Of a stretch of DNA of 64,000 bases, positions 49,737-59,159 are shown one piece after another; the stretch's first letter is position 1, and the number at the start of each line of letters is the position of its first letter. Made by a program: the position numbers and the translations under genes. Below the pieces are notes generated by a model that searched no databases, was not told the DNA's origin, and was given only the letters and a program-made list of their open reading frames with translations. The stretch is from contig DDUQ01000091.1 in assembly GCA_002344885.1 (NCBI GenBank), positions 11,898 to 75,897 of the forward strand, given 5' to 3'. Source of the stretch: Comamonadaceae bacterium UBA2334 (GTDB lineage Bacteria; Pseudomonadota; Gammaproteobacteria; Burkholderiales; Burkholderiaceae_C).

Positions 49737-51629
49737 ATGAACCGATACCCCATCTGGAAGTACGTGATCCTCGCGGTCATGCTGATCCTGGGCGGCCTGT
49801 ACAGCCTGCCCAACCTGTACGGTGAAGCCCCTGCAGTGCAGGTCTCTCCCGGCAAAGCCAGCACCAAGGTGGACACAGGCACCCTGAAACGGGTGGAGGA
49901 GTCACTGGCAGCAGCAGGCCTGACGGCCAACAGGGTGCAGCTCGAAGGCAGCTCCATCAAGGCCCGCTTCGACACCACCGACGACCAGCTCAAGGCACGC
50001 GACGCGCTGGAAAAAACCTTCAACCCCAACCCGGCAGAGCCCAGCCACGTGGTCGCACTGAACCTGCTGCCGCGCACACCCGCCTGGCTGCAGGCCATGC
50101 ATGCATCGCCGATGTACCTGGGGCTGGACCTGCGCGGTGGCGTGCATTTCCTGCTGCAGGTTGACATGCAGAGTGCATTGTCCAAACGGGCCGAAGCACT
50201 CGCTGGTGACCTGCGAACCGTACTGCGTGAGAAAAACATCCGCCACGGCGGCATCCAGCGCAACGGTCAATCGCTCGACATCAAGCTGCGCGATGCGGCC
50301 ACACTGGAAGCGACCCGCAACCTGCTGCAAGATCAGTTCTCGGACTTCGCGGTTGCCATGGCCCAGGAAGGCACAGACACGCGTCTGACCCTGACATTCA
50401 AGCCCGAAGCGGCACGCCGGGTGCAGGAGCAGGCCCTCAAACAGAACATCACCACGCTGCACAACCGCATCAACGAACTGGGCGTGGCCGAACCGGTCAT
50501 CCAGCAGCAGGGCCTGGACCGCATCGTCGTTCAACTGCCGGGCGTCCAGGACACAGCCAAGGCCAAAGACATCCTGGGGCGCACCGCCACGCTGGAGCTG
50601 CGCATGGTGGACGAAAGCAGCGAAGGCCGCGCCGCCGAAACCAACACCGGCCCGGTGCCCTTCGGCTCCGAGCGCCACCTGGACCGCAACGGCCAGGCCG
50701 TCATCACCAAACGCCAGGTCATCCTAACTGGAGAAAACCTGACCGACGCCCAAGCCGGCTTCGACAGCCAGACCCAGGAAGCCGCCGTGCACCTGACACT
50801 GGATGCCAAAGGTGCCCGCATCTTCCGCGATGTGACGCGCGAGAACATCGGCAAGCGGATGGCCATCCTGCTGTTCGAAAAAGGCAAGGGTGAGGTCGTG
50901 ACCGCACCCGTCATCCGCAGCGAGATTGGTGGCGGGCGCGTGCAGATTTCCGGCCGCATGACCACGGTGGAAGCCAGCGACACCGCCCTGCTGCTGCGCG
51001 CCGGTTCACTGGCTGCGCCCATGGACATCATCGAAGAACGCACCATCGGCCCCAGCCTGGGGGCAGAAAACATCGCCAAGGGTTTCAACAGTGTGCTGTG
51101 GGGCTTCCTGGTCATTGTGCTGTTCATGTGCGTGTACTACATGATGTTCGGCGTGTTTTCCAGCCTGGCGCTGGCCTTCAACCTGATGCTGCTGGTGGCC
51201 GTGCTGTCGATGCTGCAAGCCACACTGACCCTGCCCGGCATGGCCGCCATGGCGCTGGCACTGGGCATGGCCATCGATGCCAACGTGCTCATCAACGAAC
51301 GTGTGCGCGAGGAGTTGCGCAACGGCGCGTCACCGCAAGCGGCCATCCATGCCGGCTACGACCGTGCGTGGGGCACCATCCTCGACTCGAACATCACCAC
51401 CCTGATTGCCGGCATCGCCTTGCTGATCTTCGGCTCCGGCCCGGTCAGGGGCTTTGCCGTGGTGCACTGCGTGGGCATCCTGACGTCCATGTTCTCGGCC
51501 GTGATGTTCTCTCGCGGACTGGTCAACCTGTGGTACGGGCGACAAAAGAAACTCAAGAACGTGTCCATCGGCACCGTCTGGCGGCCTGAAGCTTCATCCC
51601 GTACCGACGTGACCCAACAGGCCAACTGA
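49737..51629 (+). CDS. secD: Protein translocase subunit SecD
   Basis: 630-residue inner-membrane protein that with SecF uses the proton gradient to aid late translocation. The N-terminal helix is ILAVMLILGGLYSLPNLY. A large periplasmic P1 head includes LGLDLRGGVHFLLQVD (~125-140) and the PGVQDTAKAKDILGRTA region. Five C-terminal helices include MAIDANVLINERVREEL (~510) and the end region NLWYGRQKKLK. Start MNRYPIWKYVILA at 49737 is standard. It is followed by secF after 11 bp. Confidence 0.97.
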   Translation: MNRYPIWKYVILAVMLILGGLYSLPNLYGEAPAVQVSPGKASTKVDTGTLKRVEESLAAAGLTANRVQLEGSSIKARFDTTDDQLKARDALEKTFNPNPAEPSHVVALNLLPRTPAWLQAMHASPMYLGLDLRGGVHFLLQVDMQSALSKRAEALAGDLRTVLREKNIRHGGIQRNGQSLDIKLRDAATLEATRNLLQDQFSDFAVAMAQEGTDTRLTLTFKPEAARRVQEQALKQNITTLHNRINELGVAEPVIQQQGLDRIVVQLPGVQDTAKAKDILGRTATLELRMVDESSEGRAAETNTGPVPFGSERHLDRNGQAVITKRQVILTGENLTDAQAGFDSQTQEAAVHLTLDAKGARIFRDVTRENIGKRMAILLFEKGKGEVVTAPVIRSEIGGGRVQISGRMTTVEASDTALLLRAGSLAAPMDIIEERTIGPSLGAENIAKGFNSVLWGFLVIVLFMCVYYMMFGVFSSLALAFNLMLLVAVLSMLQATLTLPGMAAMALALGMAIDANVLINERVREELRNGASPQAAIHAGYDRAWGTILDSNITTLIAGIALLIFGSGPVRGFAVVHCVGILTSMFSAVMFSRGLVNLWYGRQKKLKNVSIGTVWRPEASSRTDVTQQAN

Positions 51630-51640
51630 AGGCAAGCAAC

Positions 51641-52591
51641 ATGGAACTCTTCCGCATCCGAAAGGACATTCCTTTCATGAAACACGCGTTGGTGCTCAAC
51701 GCGGTGTCCTTCCTCACCTTCCTGGCTGCCGTCTTCTTCCTGTTTTACAAGGGGCTGAACCTGTCGGTCGAATTCACAGGCGGCACGGTGATCGAAGTGG
51801 CCTACGAACAGCCAGCCGACCTGAACAGCGTGCGCAACGTCATCAGCGGACTGGGTTACCACGACGTGCCGGTGCAAAACTTCGGCACGTCTCGTGACGT
51901 GCTGATGCGCCTGCCACCTGTCGCTGGTCAGACCTCCGGCCAGCAAAGCGAAGCCTTGCTGGCCGCCCTGAAAGCGGACAACCCCGGCGTGACGTTGCGC
52001 CGTACCGAATTCGTCGGTCCGCAGGTGGGCAAGGAACTGGCAGCAGATGGCCTGACTGCGCTCGGACTGGTGATCGTCGGCATCATGATTTACTTGGCGA
52101 TGCGCTTCGAGTGGAAGTACGCCGTGTCGGCCATCATCGCCAACCTGCACGACGTGATCATCATCCTGGGGTTCTTCGCCTTCTTCCAGTGGGAATTTTC
52201 GCTGGCTGTGCTGGCAGCGGTGCTGGCCGTGCTGGGCTACTCGGTCAACGAATCGGTGGTGATTTTTGACCGCATCCGTGAAACATTCCGCAAACAGCGC
52301 AAAATGAACACCGTGCAGGTCATCGACCACGCCATCACCTCGACCATCAGCCGTACCATCATCACGCACGGCAGCACACAGATCATGGTGCTGTCGATGC
52401 TGTTGTTCGGCGGACCCACGCTGTTCTACTTTGCGCTGGCGCTGACCATTGGTATCCTGTTCGGCATCTATTCGTCGGTGTTTGTGGCAGCAGCCGTGGG
52501 CATGTGGCTGGGCATCAAACGGGAAGACCTCGTCCGCGCCGAGAAGCGCGAAGGCAACCCGGACGACCCCAACCACGGCGCATCTGCCTGA
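51641..52591 (+). CDS. secF: Protein translocase subunit SecF
   Basis: 316-residue partner of SecD. It begins MELFRIRKDIPFMKHALVLN, with a first helix, a short periplasmic domain (LSVEFTGGTVIEV), and the C-terminal five-helix bundle with GYSVNESVVIFDRIRETFR (~200-218), the conserved charged helix end of SecF. Normal length and order. It lies 11 bp after secD and 61 bp before the DUF1631 gene. Confidence 0.97.
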   Translation: MELFRIRKDIPFMKHALVLNAVSFLTFLAAVFFLFYKGLNLSVEFTGGTVIEVAYEQPADLNSVRNVISGLGYHDVPVQNFGTSRDVLMRLPPVAGQTSGQQSEALLAALKADNPGVTLRRTEFVGPQVGKELAADGLTALGLVIVGIMIYLAMRFEWKYAVSAIIANLHDVIIILGFFAFFQWEFSLAVLAAVLAVLGYSVNESVVIFDRIRETFRKQRKMNTVQVIDHAITSTISRTIITHGSTQIMVLSMLLFGGPTLFYFALALTIGILFGIYSSVFVAAAVGMWLGIKREDLVRAEKREGNPDDPNHGASA

Positions 52592-52652
52592 ACCTCCGCC
52601 GCTCGATCCGTGTGTTGTCATCCCGTCAGCGCTGTCGCAACCAACCTGCCAA

Positions 52653-54995
52653 GTGAGCACATCCGAGCCTCTTATCGCACTCGCTGCCGTGACACGGCAG
52701 CGTTTTTGCGCCCAGCTGGGACTGATCCTGCCCAAGGTGGCGCAGGACCTGCGTGACCACCTGACCCAGCGTCTGGAGACCGCTCAAACGGGGCATGACA
52801 TGCAGAGCGCGCGGGATACGATGAGCGCGTTTCAGCACTCGGACCGTAACTGGATCGACGGCATCCGGGCCAGTCTGCAACAACGTTTGGTCCAGCGCGG
52901 AACGGCCCACAGCCGCAAACAGACCGAACCCGGTCAGCTGGAACTGCTGGCCGACGATGCCGTGGAAGACCAGTTGCTGGCCTCGCGTTTGGCCACCCGC
53001 ATTCAGGATGCTGCTTCGCAGGAACTGTCGGATCTTCGCCTTCGGCTGCTGTTTGCCGAAGGGCGTGTCGAGTTGCCAACTAACGATGTGATCAAGCCCG
53101 ACAACATCAGCCGAGTCCTGCTGGACGAGTGGACGCATGCAGGTCTGAGCCGGGACATGTGGCAGCAACTGAGCGCCAGCCTGTCGGCCAGCGTGTCGGG
53201 CAAAGTCGTCGAAGCCTACAAAGAGGCCAACCGGTTCCTGGTCACCAACGGCGTCAGGCCTGAGATCAATCTCAAGAACGCCGTGCGCAAAGCGCCGTCA
53301 GCCCCCGGCACCGCTGTGGCCGGTGCCCCTCAGACCGACTCGCAAGCCGCGCCCCCCACCGGCAACACGCATGGCGGTGCTGGTGGCCAGGCCAGTGGCC
53401 CACACGAGACCAGCTTTGCCGCCACGGCACGTTTTGACCCCCAACACGCCCAGGGAGCAGCCTCGGGTGGCGAATGGTGGGCACGCGCCCGAACCCAGAC
53501 ACAGGAAGTGTTGGGCCGCATCAAACGCCTGTTTGCCGATCATTCAGGCGCCAGCGCATCTGGCACCCAAACCCCAGATCATCCTGCTGCGCCCAGTCCG
53601 CAACTCAATGCTTTGTTGCAACCCGGCAAACTCCAGGGCTTTGCACAACTCGACGGGCAGCCACAGGCAGCCGGGATCGAAATCACCCACGCACAGCTCG
53701 ACGAGTACCTGCTGGCCATGCGGCAACGCAGTGCCGCGCTCAAGCAGGCTGCGGACTCCCCCAGCGAAAAGGCCATCATCGAAATCGTGGCCCTGATGTT
53801 CCAGAGCATCCTGACCGAGGACCGCATCCAGGCGTCCTTGCGCGTCTGGTTTGCACGGCTGCAAATACCCGTGCTGCGCGTGGCCCTGGCAGAACCGGAC
53901 TTTTTCAGCACCCTGCAGCACCCGGCGCGACGCCTGATCGACCGGATGGGCTCGTGTGCGCTGGGCTTCGATGCCAATTTGTCAGAAGTCAGCGCCCAGG
54001 CACTGGAAACTGAAATCAAGCGGGTGGTCCAGGTCATCGAACAGTACCCCGAAACGGGCAGACGCGTGTTTCAGCTGGCGTTTGACGAATTCCAGGCCTT
54101 CCTGGCCCGGCATCTCCAGTCCAGAGGGCCGGCTGGCAAGCTCGTGAGCATTGCCCAACAGGTGGAACAGAAGGAAACGCTGACCGTTCAGTACACCATC
54201 GAGCTGCGCAAGCAACTCAATGACATGCCCGTGCGCGACGACATCCGCGACTTTCTCTTCCGGATCTGGGCGGAAGTGCTGGCAGTGGCCAGTATCAAGT
54301 TCGACGGCAAGCCAGACATCATGGCCATGCTCAAAACCACCGCATCGGATTTGCTGTGGGCAGCCAGTGCGAAGCCATCACGTGCCGAGCGCGCCCAGGT
54401 GATTGCGCAACTGCCCAACCTGCTGAGCAGGCTGCGACAAGGCATGGCCATGCTGGGCATGGACACGGTACAGCAAGACCAGCACATCAAACGCATCAGT
54501 GACATCCTGGCCGATGCCTTCATGTCCCGCACGGAAACCATCCCTGCCGACCAGCTTGCAGCCGTCACACGCAACCTGTCCAGCCTGGAAGATTTTTTGC
54601 CCCAGGACGGCGTGGGCGACCTCGATCTGGACCAGGACAGCATCGAGATGATCACCGGCGTGGATGCTTCGCACATCGTGGTCATTGCGCAGGGTGGCGA
54701 AGCCGCCAACCCGGCCATGCGCGCCTGGGCGCTGGAACTTCAGTTGGGCACCTGGTTCAGGCTGGATCACAACAACAACCCCTGCCAGGTGCAGTTCGCC
54801 TGGCGGAGCGAGCGCGGACAGCTGTACCTGTTTGCCACCGCGCAACAGCATTGCTACCTGATACACACGGCACGTGTGGCCGCCTATTTGCAAGCGGGTT
54901 TGCTGGTGCCTGCGGAAGAAGAGTCGCTCACCGTGAGGGCCACCCGTGCAGCCCTGCAGAAAATCGAGGCCAACCCGGAGCGCTTGCTGACCTGA
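52653..54995 (+). CDS. DUF1631 domain-containing protein
   Basis: 780-residue protein of the DUF1631 family, common in Burkholderiales and Pseudomonas, function unknown. GTG 52653 (MSTSEPLIALAAVTRQRFC) is chosen; frame further upstream overlaps secF and is not coding. The sequence is mostly helical and charged, with a low-complexity linker rich in Ala, Gly, Gln and Thr at ~215-285. The C-terminal part has LGTWFRLDHNNNPCQVQFAW (~715-735), a PilZ-like-looking strand pattern that some family members show. No signal peptide or membrane helix is seen. It converges with dprA. Confidence 0.85.
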   Translation: MSTSEPLIALAAVTRQRFCAQLGLILPKVAQDLRDHLTQRLETAQTGHDMQSARDTMSAFQHSDRNWIDGIRASLQQRLVQRGTAHSRKQTEPGQLELLADDAVEDQLLASRLATRIQDAASQELSDLRLRLLFAEGRVELPTNDVIKPDNISRVLLDEWTHAGLSRDMWQQLSASLSASVSGKVVEAYKEANRFLVTNGVRPEINLKNAVRKAPSAPGTAVAGAPQTDSQAAPPTGNTHGGAGGQASGPHETSFAATARFDPQHAQGAASGGEWWARARTQTQEVLGRIKRLFADHSGASASGTQTPDHPAAPSPQLNALLQPGKLQGFAQLDGQPQAAGIEITHAQLDEYLLAMRQRSAALKQAADSPSEKAIIEIVALMFQSILTEDRIQASLRVWFARLQIPVLRVALAEPDFFSTLQHPARRLIDRMGSCALGFDANLSEVSAQALETEIKRVVQVIEQYPETGRRVFQLAFDEFQAFLARHLQSRGPAGKLVSIAQQVEQKETLTVQYTIELRKQLNDMPVRDDIRDFLFRIWAEVLAVASIKFDGKPDIMAMLKTTASDLLWAASAKPSRAERAQVIAQLPNLLSRLRQGMAMLGMDTVQQDQHIKRISDILADAFMSRTETIPADQLAAVTRNLSSLEDFLPQDGVGDLDLDQDSIEMITGVDASHIVVIAQGGEAANPAMRAWALELQLGTWFRLDHNNNPCQVQFAWRSERGQLYLFATAQQHCYLIHTARVAAYLQAGLLVPAEEESLTVRATRAALQKIEANPERLLT

Positions 54996-55023
54996 CGCAG
55001 CACACCAGCCCCGCACGCAGCCT

Positions 55024-56199
55024 TCAGGTGCGCACGATGCGCTGGAACAGCCCCCCAGGCATGCGTGCCAAGTGTCCGTCGAGCTCCAGATCGAACAGCC
55101 GCGCCTGCAAAGCAGGTGTGGGCAGACCGGTGCGCGCCTGGATGGCATCCAGGCCGATCGGCGCATGCCCCATGGCATCCAGCACGGGGCAAATCGGGCT
55201 GATCGGCGCAACTTCGCTCCGCTCATCGTCCCCCGACAGGCCCTCATCACCCTGCAGACTGCCCTCGTCAGACAGCGGTAGCGTTGCAGGGGACGCCTCA
55301 CCCCCGCACCTGACCATGACCCGCAACTCCTCCAGCACATCCTGGGCAGTTTCAACCAGCTTGGCCCCCTGGCGGATGAGGGCGTGGCAGCCCTTGGCCT
55401 GCGTCGAGTGGATGGAGCCGGGTATGGCCATCACATCACGTCCCATGTCAGCCGCACAACGCGCCGTGATGAGCGAACCGGAAGCCAGCGCGGCCTCCAC
55501 CACCAAGGTGCCCTGGGACAGCCCGGCAATGATCCGGTTGCGTTTGGGAAAATTGGCCTGCGCGGGGGATGTGCCCAGCGGAAATTCGCTGATGAGCAGC
55601 CCTTGTTGGGCAAGGCGGTGCGCCAGGTCCAGGTGTCGGCGCGGGTAGACCCGGTCCAGCCCGGTTCCCACCACGGCGATGGTGCTGCCGCCCGCATCCA
55701 GCGCACCTTCGTGTGCTGCACCGTCAATCCCCAGCGCCAGCCCTGACACGATGCACACCCCCGACCCCGCAAGGGACCGGCACATGTCGCGCGCCGTCTG
55801 CGCGCCCTGGGCCGTCGGGTTTCGACTGCCCACCACAGCCAGGCGGGTGGGATGAGACAGCAACGCCACGTCACCGAGCGCATACAGCATGAGCGGCGGG
55901 TCGGCCATTTCCAACAGTTCAGACGGATACCCGGCATCGGCCAGCGTCAATACCTGCCGGTTGCTGCCGCCGGCCAACCAGGTTTGCACAGCCTCGCAAG
56001 CCTGCGCCCAACCCTCTGGCGGCTGCAACAGGGCGCGCGTCTGCGCCGCACTGACCACCTGCCGCAACGCGGCCTCGGACTGTTCAAACACCTGCTGCGG
56101 CAGACCAAACGCGGCCAACAGGTGCCGCGAGGCGACATCGCCCACCCCCGGGGTCAGGCTCAGGCGAAGCCAGGCATCGAGTTCGTGTGCATCAGCCAT
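55024..56199 (-). CDS. dprA: DNA-processing protein DprA
   Basis: Loads RecA on incoming single-stranded DNA during transformation. It is 391 residues: N-terminal helix-hairpin-helix region (LRLSLTPGVGDVASRHLLAAF), a Rossmann-like core with AVVGSRNPTAQGAQTA (~125-140) and SGLALGIDGAAHEGAL (~155-170; usually A-R-G-I-D), and a C-terminal winged-helix (~325-388). It starts 9 bp after the LysM-protein stop, so the two are probably co-transcribed, as is usual in this group. Confidence 0.95.
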   Translation of the reverse strand: MADAHELDAWLRLSLTPGVGDVASRHLLAAFGLPQQVFEQSEAALRQVVSAAQTRALLQPPEGWAQACEAVQTWLAGGSNRQVLTLADAGYPSELLEMADPPLMLYALGDVALLSHPTRLAVVGSRNPTAQGAQTARDMCRSLAGSGVCIVSGLALGIDGAAHEGALDAGGSTIAVVGTGLDRVYPRRHLDLAHRLAQQGLLISEFPLGTSPAQANFPKRNRIIAGLSQGTLVVEAALASGSLITARCAADMGRDVMAIPGSIHSTQAKGCHALIRQGAKLVETAQDVLEELRVMVRCGGEASPATLPLSDEGSLQGDEGLSGDDERSEVAPISPICPVLDAMGHAPIGLDAIQARTGLPTPALQARLFDLELDGHLARMPGGLFQRIVRT

Positions 56200-56207
56200 G
56201 CCACGCC

Positions 56208-57470
56208 TCAGGGGTTGGCGAAGCGGTCACCCACCTTCACACCGTCCGTGATGTCCAGCACCAGTGCATACGACAACCGCTCAAAAGTACGGAACACGAT
56301 CATCAGGCCGTTGCGTTCACCGGGCAGGCGGATGGTGGCCCGGTTGGCATCGGTGCGGTCCACCATGCGCAGGCCGTCCTTCTGCACCGCCAGCACATGC
56401 CCCACTTCCAGCCCCTGTGCGTGCCCCCGGTTGATGACCACCACCTGGTTCTGCCCCGCAAACCGAACCGCATCGCCGTACACGGAAACGATCTGCCCCG
56501 ACACCGGCTCGACAGGTGCACGCGGCGCAAAGGCGACGTTTTCCATCGATGTGTCGACCAACATGCGGTCACCCACCCTGATTTCCTCTTTGGTGCCGAC
56601 CACGTCAAGGGTTGCCGGCTCGATCTCCAGCCCGGTTTTGCCGTCTTTCAGCGTCACTTCCCGCAGGGCCTCGCCCCGCACCAGCTGGACCTTGCCGACA
56701 AACTGCGCCTCGAACCCCAGCACATCGCCGGTGGTCGGGTCCTTGAGCGGCTTGGCGCTGCGGAACACCCGGAACTTGCGCGGCTCACCCGGCTCCATGG
56801 ACAACCCGCCCTCGCCCGTTCCCTGAAGCGAGCGCGCATACGCGCGGTCACCCTTGCTGAGCAACACTCGGCCCTCCTGGGCAGCCACGATGCGCGGCGC
56901 CTGGGCAAACGCCTGTTCATCGACGATCTGCGCCTCGGCCAGAAACGGCTCGATGGCGCGCAGCGGAATCATGGGTATCGCGGCATCGGCCAGCGATTCG
57001 TAACGGGTGCGCGGCGACACGCGCACGGTGGGTGGCTCACCATCATCGGCCTTGACACGCAGCACACCCCGCCCCGACGAGGTATCCAGCACCAACACCT
57101 GACCTGGGTAGATGCGGTGCGGGTTGCGGATGTCGGACAGGTTCATGCCCCACAACTCGGGCCAGCGCCACGGGCTGCGCAGGAACACGCCCGAAATCGC
57201 CCACAGCGTGTCGCCCCGCTTGACCGTGTGGCTCGCCGGGGCATCGGGTGCCAGTTCGCTGAGCGCGACACCCGTCTGCGCCACCTGCTGCGCGGTGGCC
57301 TTCTGCTGCGCCGTCACCGGGTATTGCTGGGCAGCGGCCTGCATCGGCAGGCAAGCTGCCACCAACCATGCGCTCACGCACGCCCAACTGGCACCCGCAT
57401 TGACCGTCTGTCGCCGGGTCGGAACAAAGGAAGCAAGGGTGCGGGAAGCTGGGTTCATGTTGAATGGCAT
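56208..57470 (-). CDS. LysM peptidoglycan-binding domain protein
   Basis: Exported protein of 420 residues. The signal peptide ends near LPMQAAAQQYPV (~47). A LysM domain follows (HTVKRGDTLWAISGVFLRSP at ~80; HRIYPGQVLVL at ~120). The remaining ~290 residues are a beta-rich region without a known enzyme motif. Starts at ATG 57470 (MPFNMNPASR) or 57458 (MNPASRTLASF) are both possible. Always found in this group just upstream of dprA and divergent from def. It is probably a cell-wall-bound scaffold in the periplasm; the exact role is unknown. Confidence 0.88.
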   Translation of the reverse strand: MPFNMNPASRTLASFVPTRRQTVNAGASWACVSAWLVAACLPMQAAAQQYPVTAQQKATAQQVAQTGVALSELAPDAPASHTVKRGDTLWAISGVFLRSPWRWPELWGMNLSDIRNPHRIYPGQVLVLDTSSGRGVLRVKADDGEPPTVRVSPRTRYESLADAAIPMIPLRAIEPFLAEAQIVDEQAFAQAPRIVAAQEGRVLLSKGDRAYARSLQGTGEGGLSMEPGEPRKFRVFRSAKPLKDPTTGDVLGFEAQFVGKVQLVRGEALREVTLKDGKTGLEIEPATLDVVGTKEEIRVGDRMLVDTSMENVAFAPRAPVEPVSGQIVSVYGDAVRFAGQNQVVVINRGHAQGLEVGHVLAVQKDGLRMVDRTDANRATIRLPGERNGLMIVFRTFERLSYALVLDITDGVKVGDRFANP

Positions 57471-57629
57471 GGACAGACCGGTGAGGCGAGGCCCGGTATC
57501 GTGAAAAATGGTTTTCGATTTTGCGCGCAAGCCCTTGACGAGGCAACGCTGATGGCACCTTGGCGGCAAGGGGACACCCAAAAGTGGCGAAAATAACGAC
57601 ATTTTCTCCCCCGCCATTGCGCCACAGCC

Positions 57630-58163
57630 ATGCCCCTGCTCCCCATTTTGCGTTTCCCCGATCCACGCCTGCACAAGGTGGCCGCCCCCGTTGCTGCCGT
57701 CACACCGGAACTGCAGCCCCTGATCGACGACATGTTTGCCACGATGTACGAGGCCAAGGGCATCGGCCTGGCGGCCACGCAGGTCGATGTGCACCAACGG
57801 CTCATCGTCATCGACGTGAGTGATGACAAATCTGCACCCATGGTGCTGATCAACCCGGACATCACCTGGTCCAGCCCGGAACGCCACAAAGGCGAGGAAG
57901 GCTGCCTGTCAGTGCCGGGCATTTACGACGGCGTGGAACGCGCCGTGGCCGTGACGGTGCGGGCGCTGGACCGCCACGGGCAGACGCAGACCATCGAAGC
58001 CGATGGCATGCTGGCCGTGTGCATCCAGCACGAGATGGATCACCTCATGGGCAAGGTGTTTGTCGAATACCTGTCGCCCCTCAAGCGCAACCGCATCAAG
58101 ACCAAGCTGCAAAAGGAAGAACGCGCCGAGCAACAGGCCAGTGCTGGCAGAGGCCGCTTCTGA
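57630..58163 (+). CDS. def: Peptide deformylase
   Basis: Removes the formyl group from nascent protein N-termini, metal-dependent. It is 177 residues and has all three family motifs: GIGLAATQVD (~46-55), EGCLSVPG (~90-97, with metal-ligand Cys) and QHEMDHLMGK (~132-141, with two His ligands and catalytic Glu). It is coupled to fmt, the stop and start overlapping by one base (TGATG). A GAAAATAAC sequence about 40 bp upstream may be part of its promoter. Confidence 0.97.
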   Translation: MPLLPILRFPDPRLHKVAAPVAAVTPELQPLIDDMFATMYEAKGIGLAATQVDVHQRLIVIDVSDDKSAPMVLINPDITWSSPERHKGEEGCLSVPGIYDGVERAVAVTVRALDRHGQTQTIEADGMLAVCIQHEMDHLMGKVFVEYLSPLKRNRIKTKLQKEERAEQQASAGRGRF

Positions 58164-59155
58164 TGGCGACGCTGCGCGTGGGCTTTGCCGGCACCCCCGA
58201 CTTTGCACGGACGGCCCTGGACGCACTGCATGCCGCCGGGTTCGACATTCCACTGGTGCTGAGTCAGCCTGACCGCCCCGCCGGTCGGGGCATGAGGCTG
58301 CAGGCCTCGCCCGTCAAACAATGGGCACTGGAGCACGGCATCGCCGTCGCCCAGCCGCACAGCTTGCGCCTGGATGGCAAATACCCCGAAGAAGCCGCCG
58401 CCGCCCGACAGACCCTGCAGGATGCCAGGCTGGACGTGCTGGTAGTGGCGGCCTATGGTCTGATCCTGCCGCAGTGGGTGCTCGACCTGCCACGGCTGGG
58501 CTGCATGAACATCCATGCGTCGCTGCTGCCCCGCTGGCGGGGGGCGGCACCCATCCACCGCGCCATCGAAGCGGGTGACGCAGCAACCGGCGTCACCATC
58601 ATGCAGATGGACGCGGGTCTGGACACCGGTGACATGCTGCTCGTCGAAAGCCTGGCCATCGGCCCCACAGACACCACCACCTCCCTGCACGACAGGCTGG
58701 CCACCCTGGGCGGGCGCATGATAGTCGAGGTGCTGGAGCTGGCTGCCTGTGGCGGCCTGCATGCGGTGCCCCAACCGGCAGAGGGCGTGACGTACGCCCA
58801 CAAGATCGAGAAGGCGGAAAGCGCGGTGGACTGGCACCAGAGCGCCGCCGAGATTGCGCGGCGCATCCGCGCGTTCGACCCCTTCCCCGGTGCCAGCACG
58901 ACACTGGGCACCGACACGCTGAAACTGTGGGGCGCATCGGAGTATTCCGAAAACAATAGTGAACTCCTCAATACAGACATGCTACAAGGGCAAATTTTGT
59001 TCATCAATGGCGCAGGCATTGGTGTACAGACCGGACAGGGCACGCTGTTGTTGACCCATTTGCAACGTGCGGGCGGCAAGCGCCTGGCCGCCGCCGAATT
59101 CCTGCGCGGTTGCCCACTCGCGCCCGGCATGGTGCTGGGCCAGACCAGGCACTGA
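58163..59155 (+). CDS. fmt: Methionyl-tRNA formyltransferase
   Basis: Formylates initiator Met-tRNA, working opposite to def. It is 330 residues: formyltransferase domain with FAGTPDFARTALDAL (8-22), NIHASLLPRWRGAAPIHRAI (~114-133) and MDAGLDTGDML (~150-160), then a C-terminal tRNA-binding domain. Residues ~264-279 (NNSELLNTDMLQGQ) coincide with repeat copy F, in frame, in the start of the beta-barrel C-terminal domain. ATG 58163 overlaps the def stop by one base. Confidence 0.97.
   Translation: MATLRVGFAGTPDFARTALDALHAAGFDIPLVLSQPDRPAGRGMRLQASPVKQWALEHGIAVAQPHSLRLDGKYPEEAAAARQTLQDARLDVLVVAAYGLILPQWVLDLPRLGCMNIHASLLPRWRGAAPIHRAIEAGDAATGVTIMQMDAGLDTGDMLLVESLAIGPTDTTTSLHDRLATLGGRMIVEVLELAACGGLHAVPQPAEGVTYAHKIEKAESAVDWHQSAAEIARRIRAFDPFPGASTTLGTDTLKLWGASEYSENNSELLNTDMLQGQILFINGAGIGVQTGQGTLLLTHLQRAGGKRLAAAEFLRGCPLAPGMVLGQTRH
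58952..58999 (+). repeat. Dispersed 48-bp repeat, copy F (inside fmt), degenerate
   Basis: AACAATAG at 1-8 is identical to copies A and D, AAGGGC at 35-40 and the T-rich end keep the common register, and the distance from AACAATAG to the terminal TTC is 51 bases in both D and F. The middle has drifted. It lies in frame in fmt (residues ~264-279). Confidence 0.4.
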
Positions 59156-59159
59156 ACCC

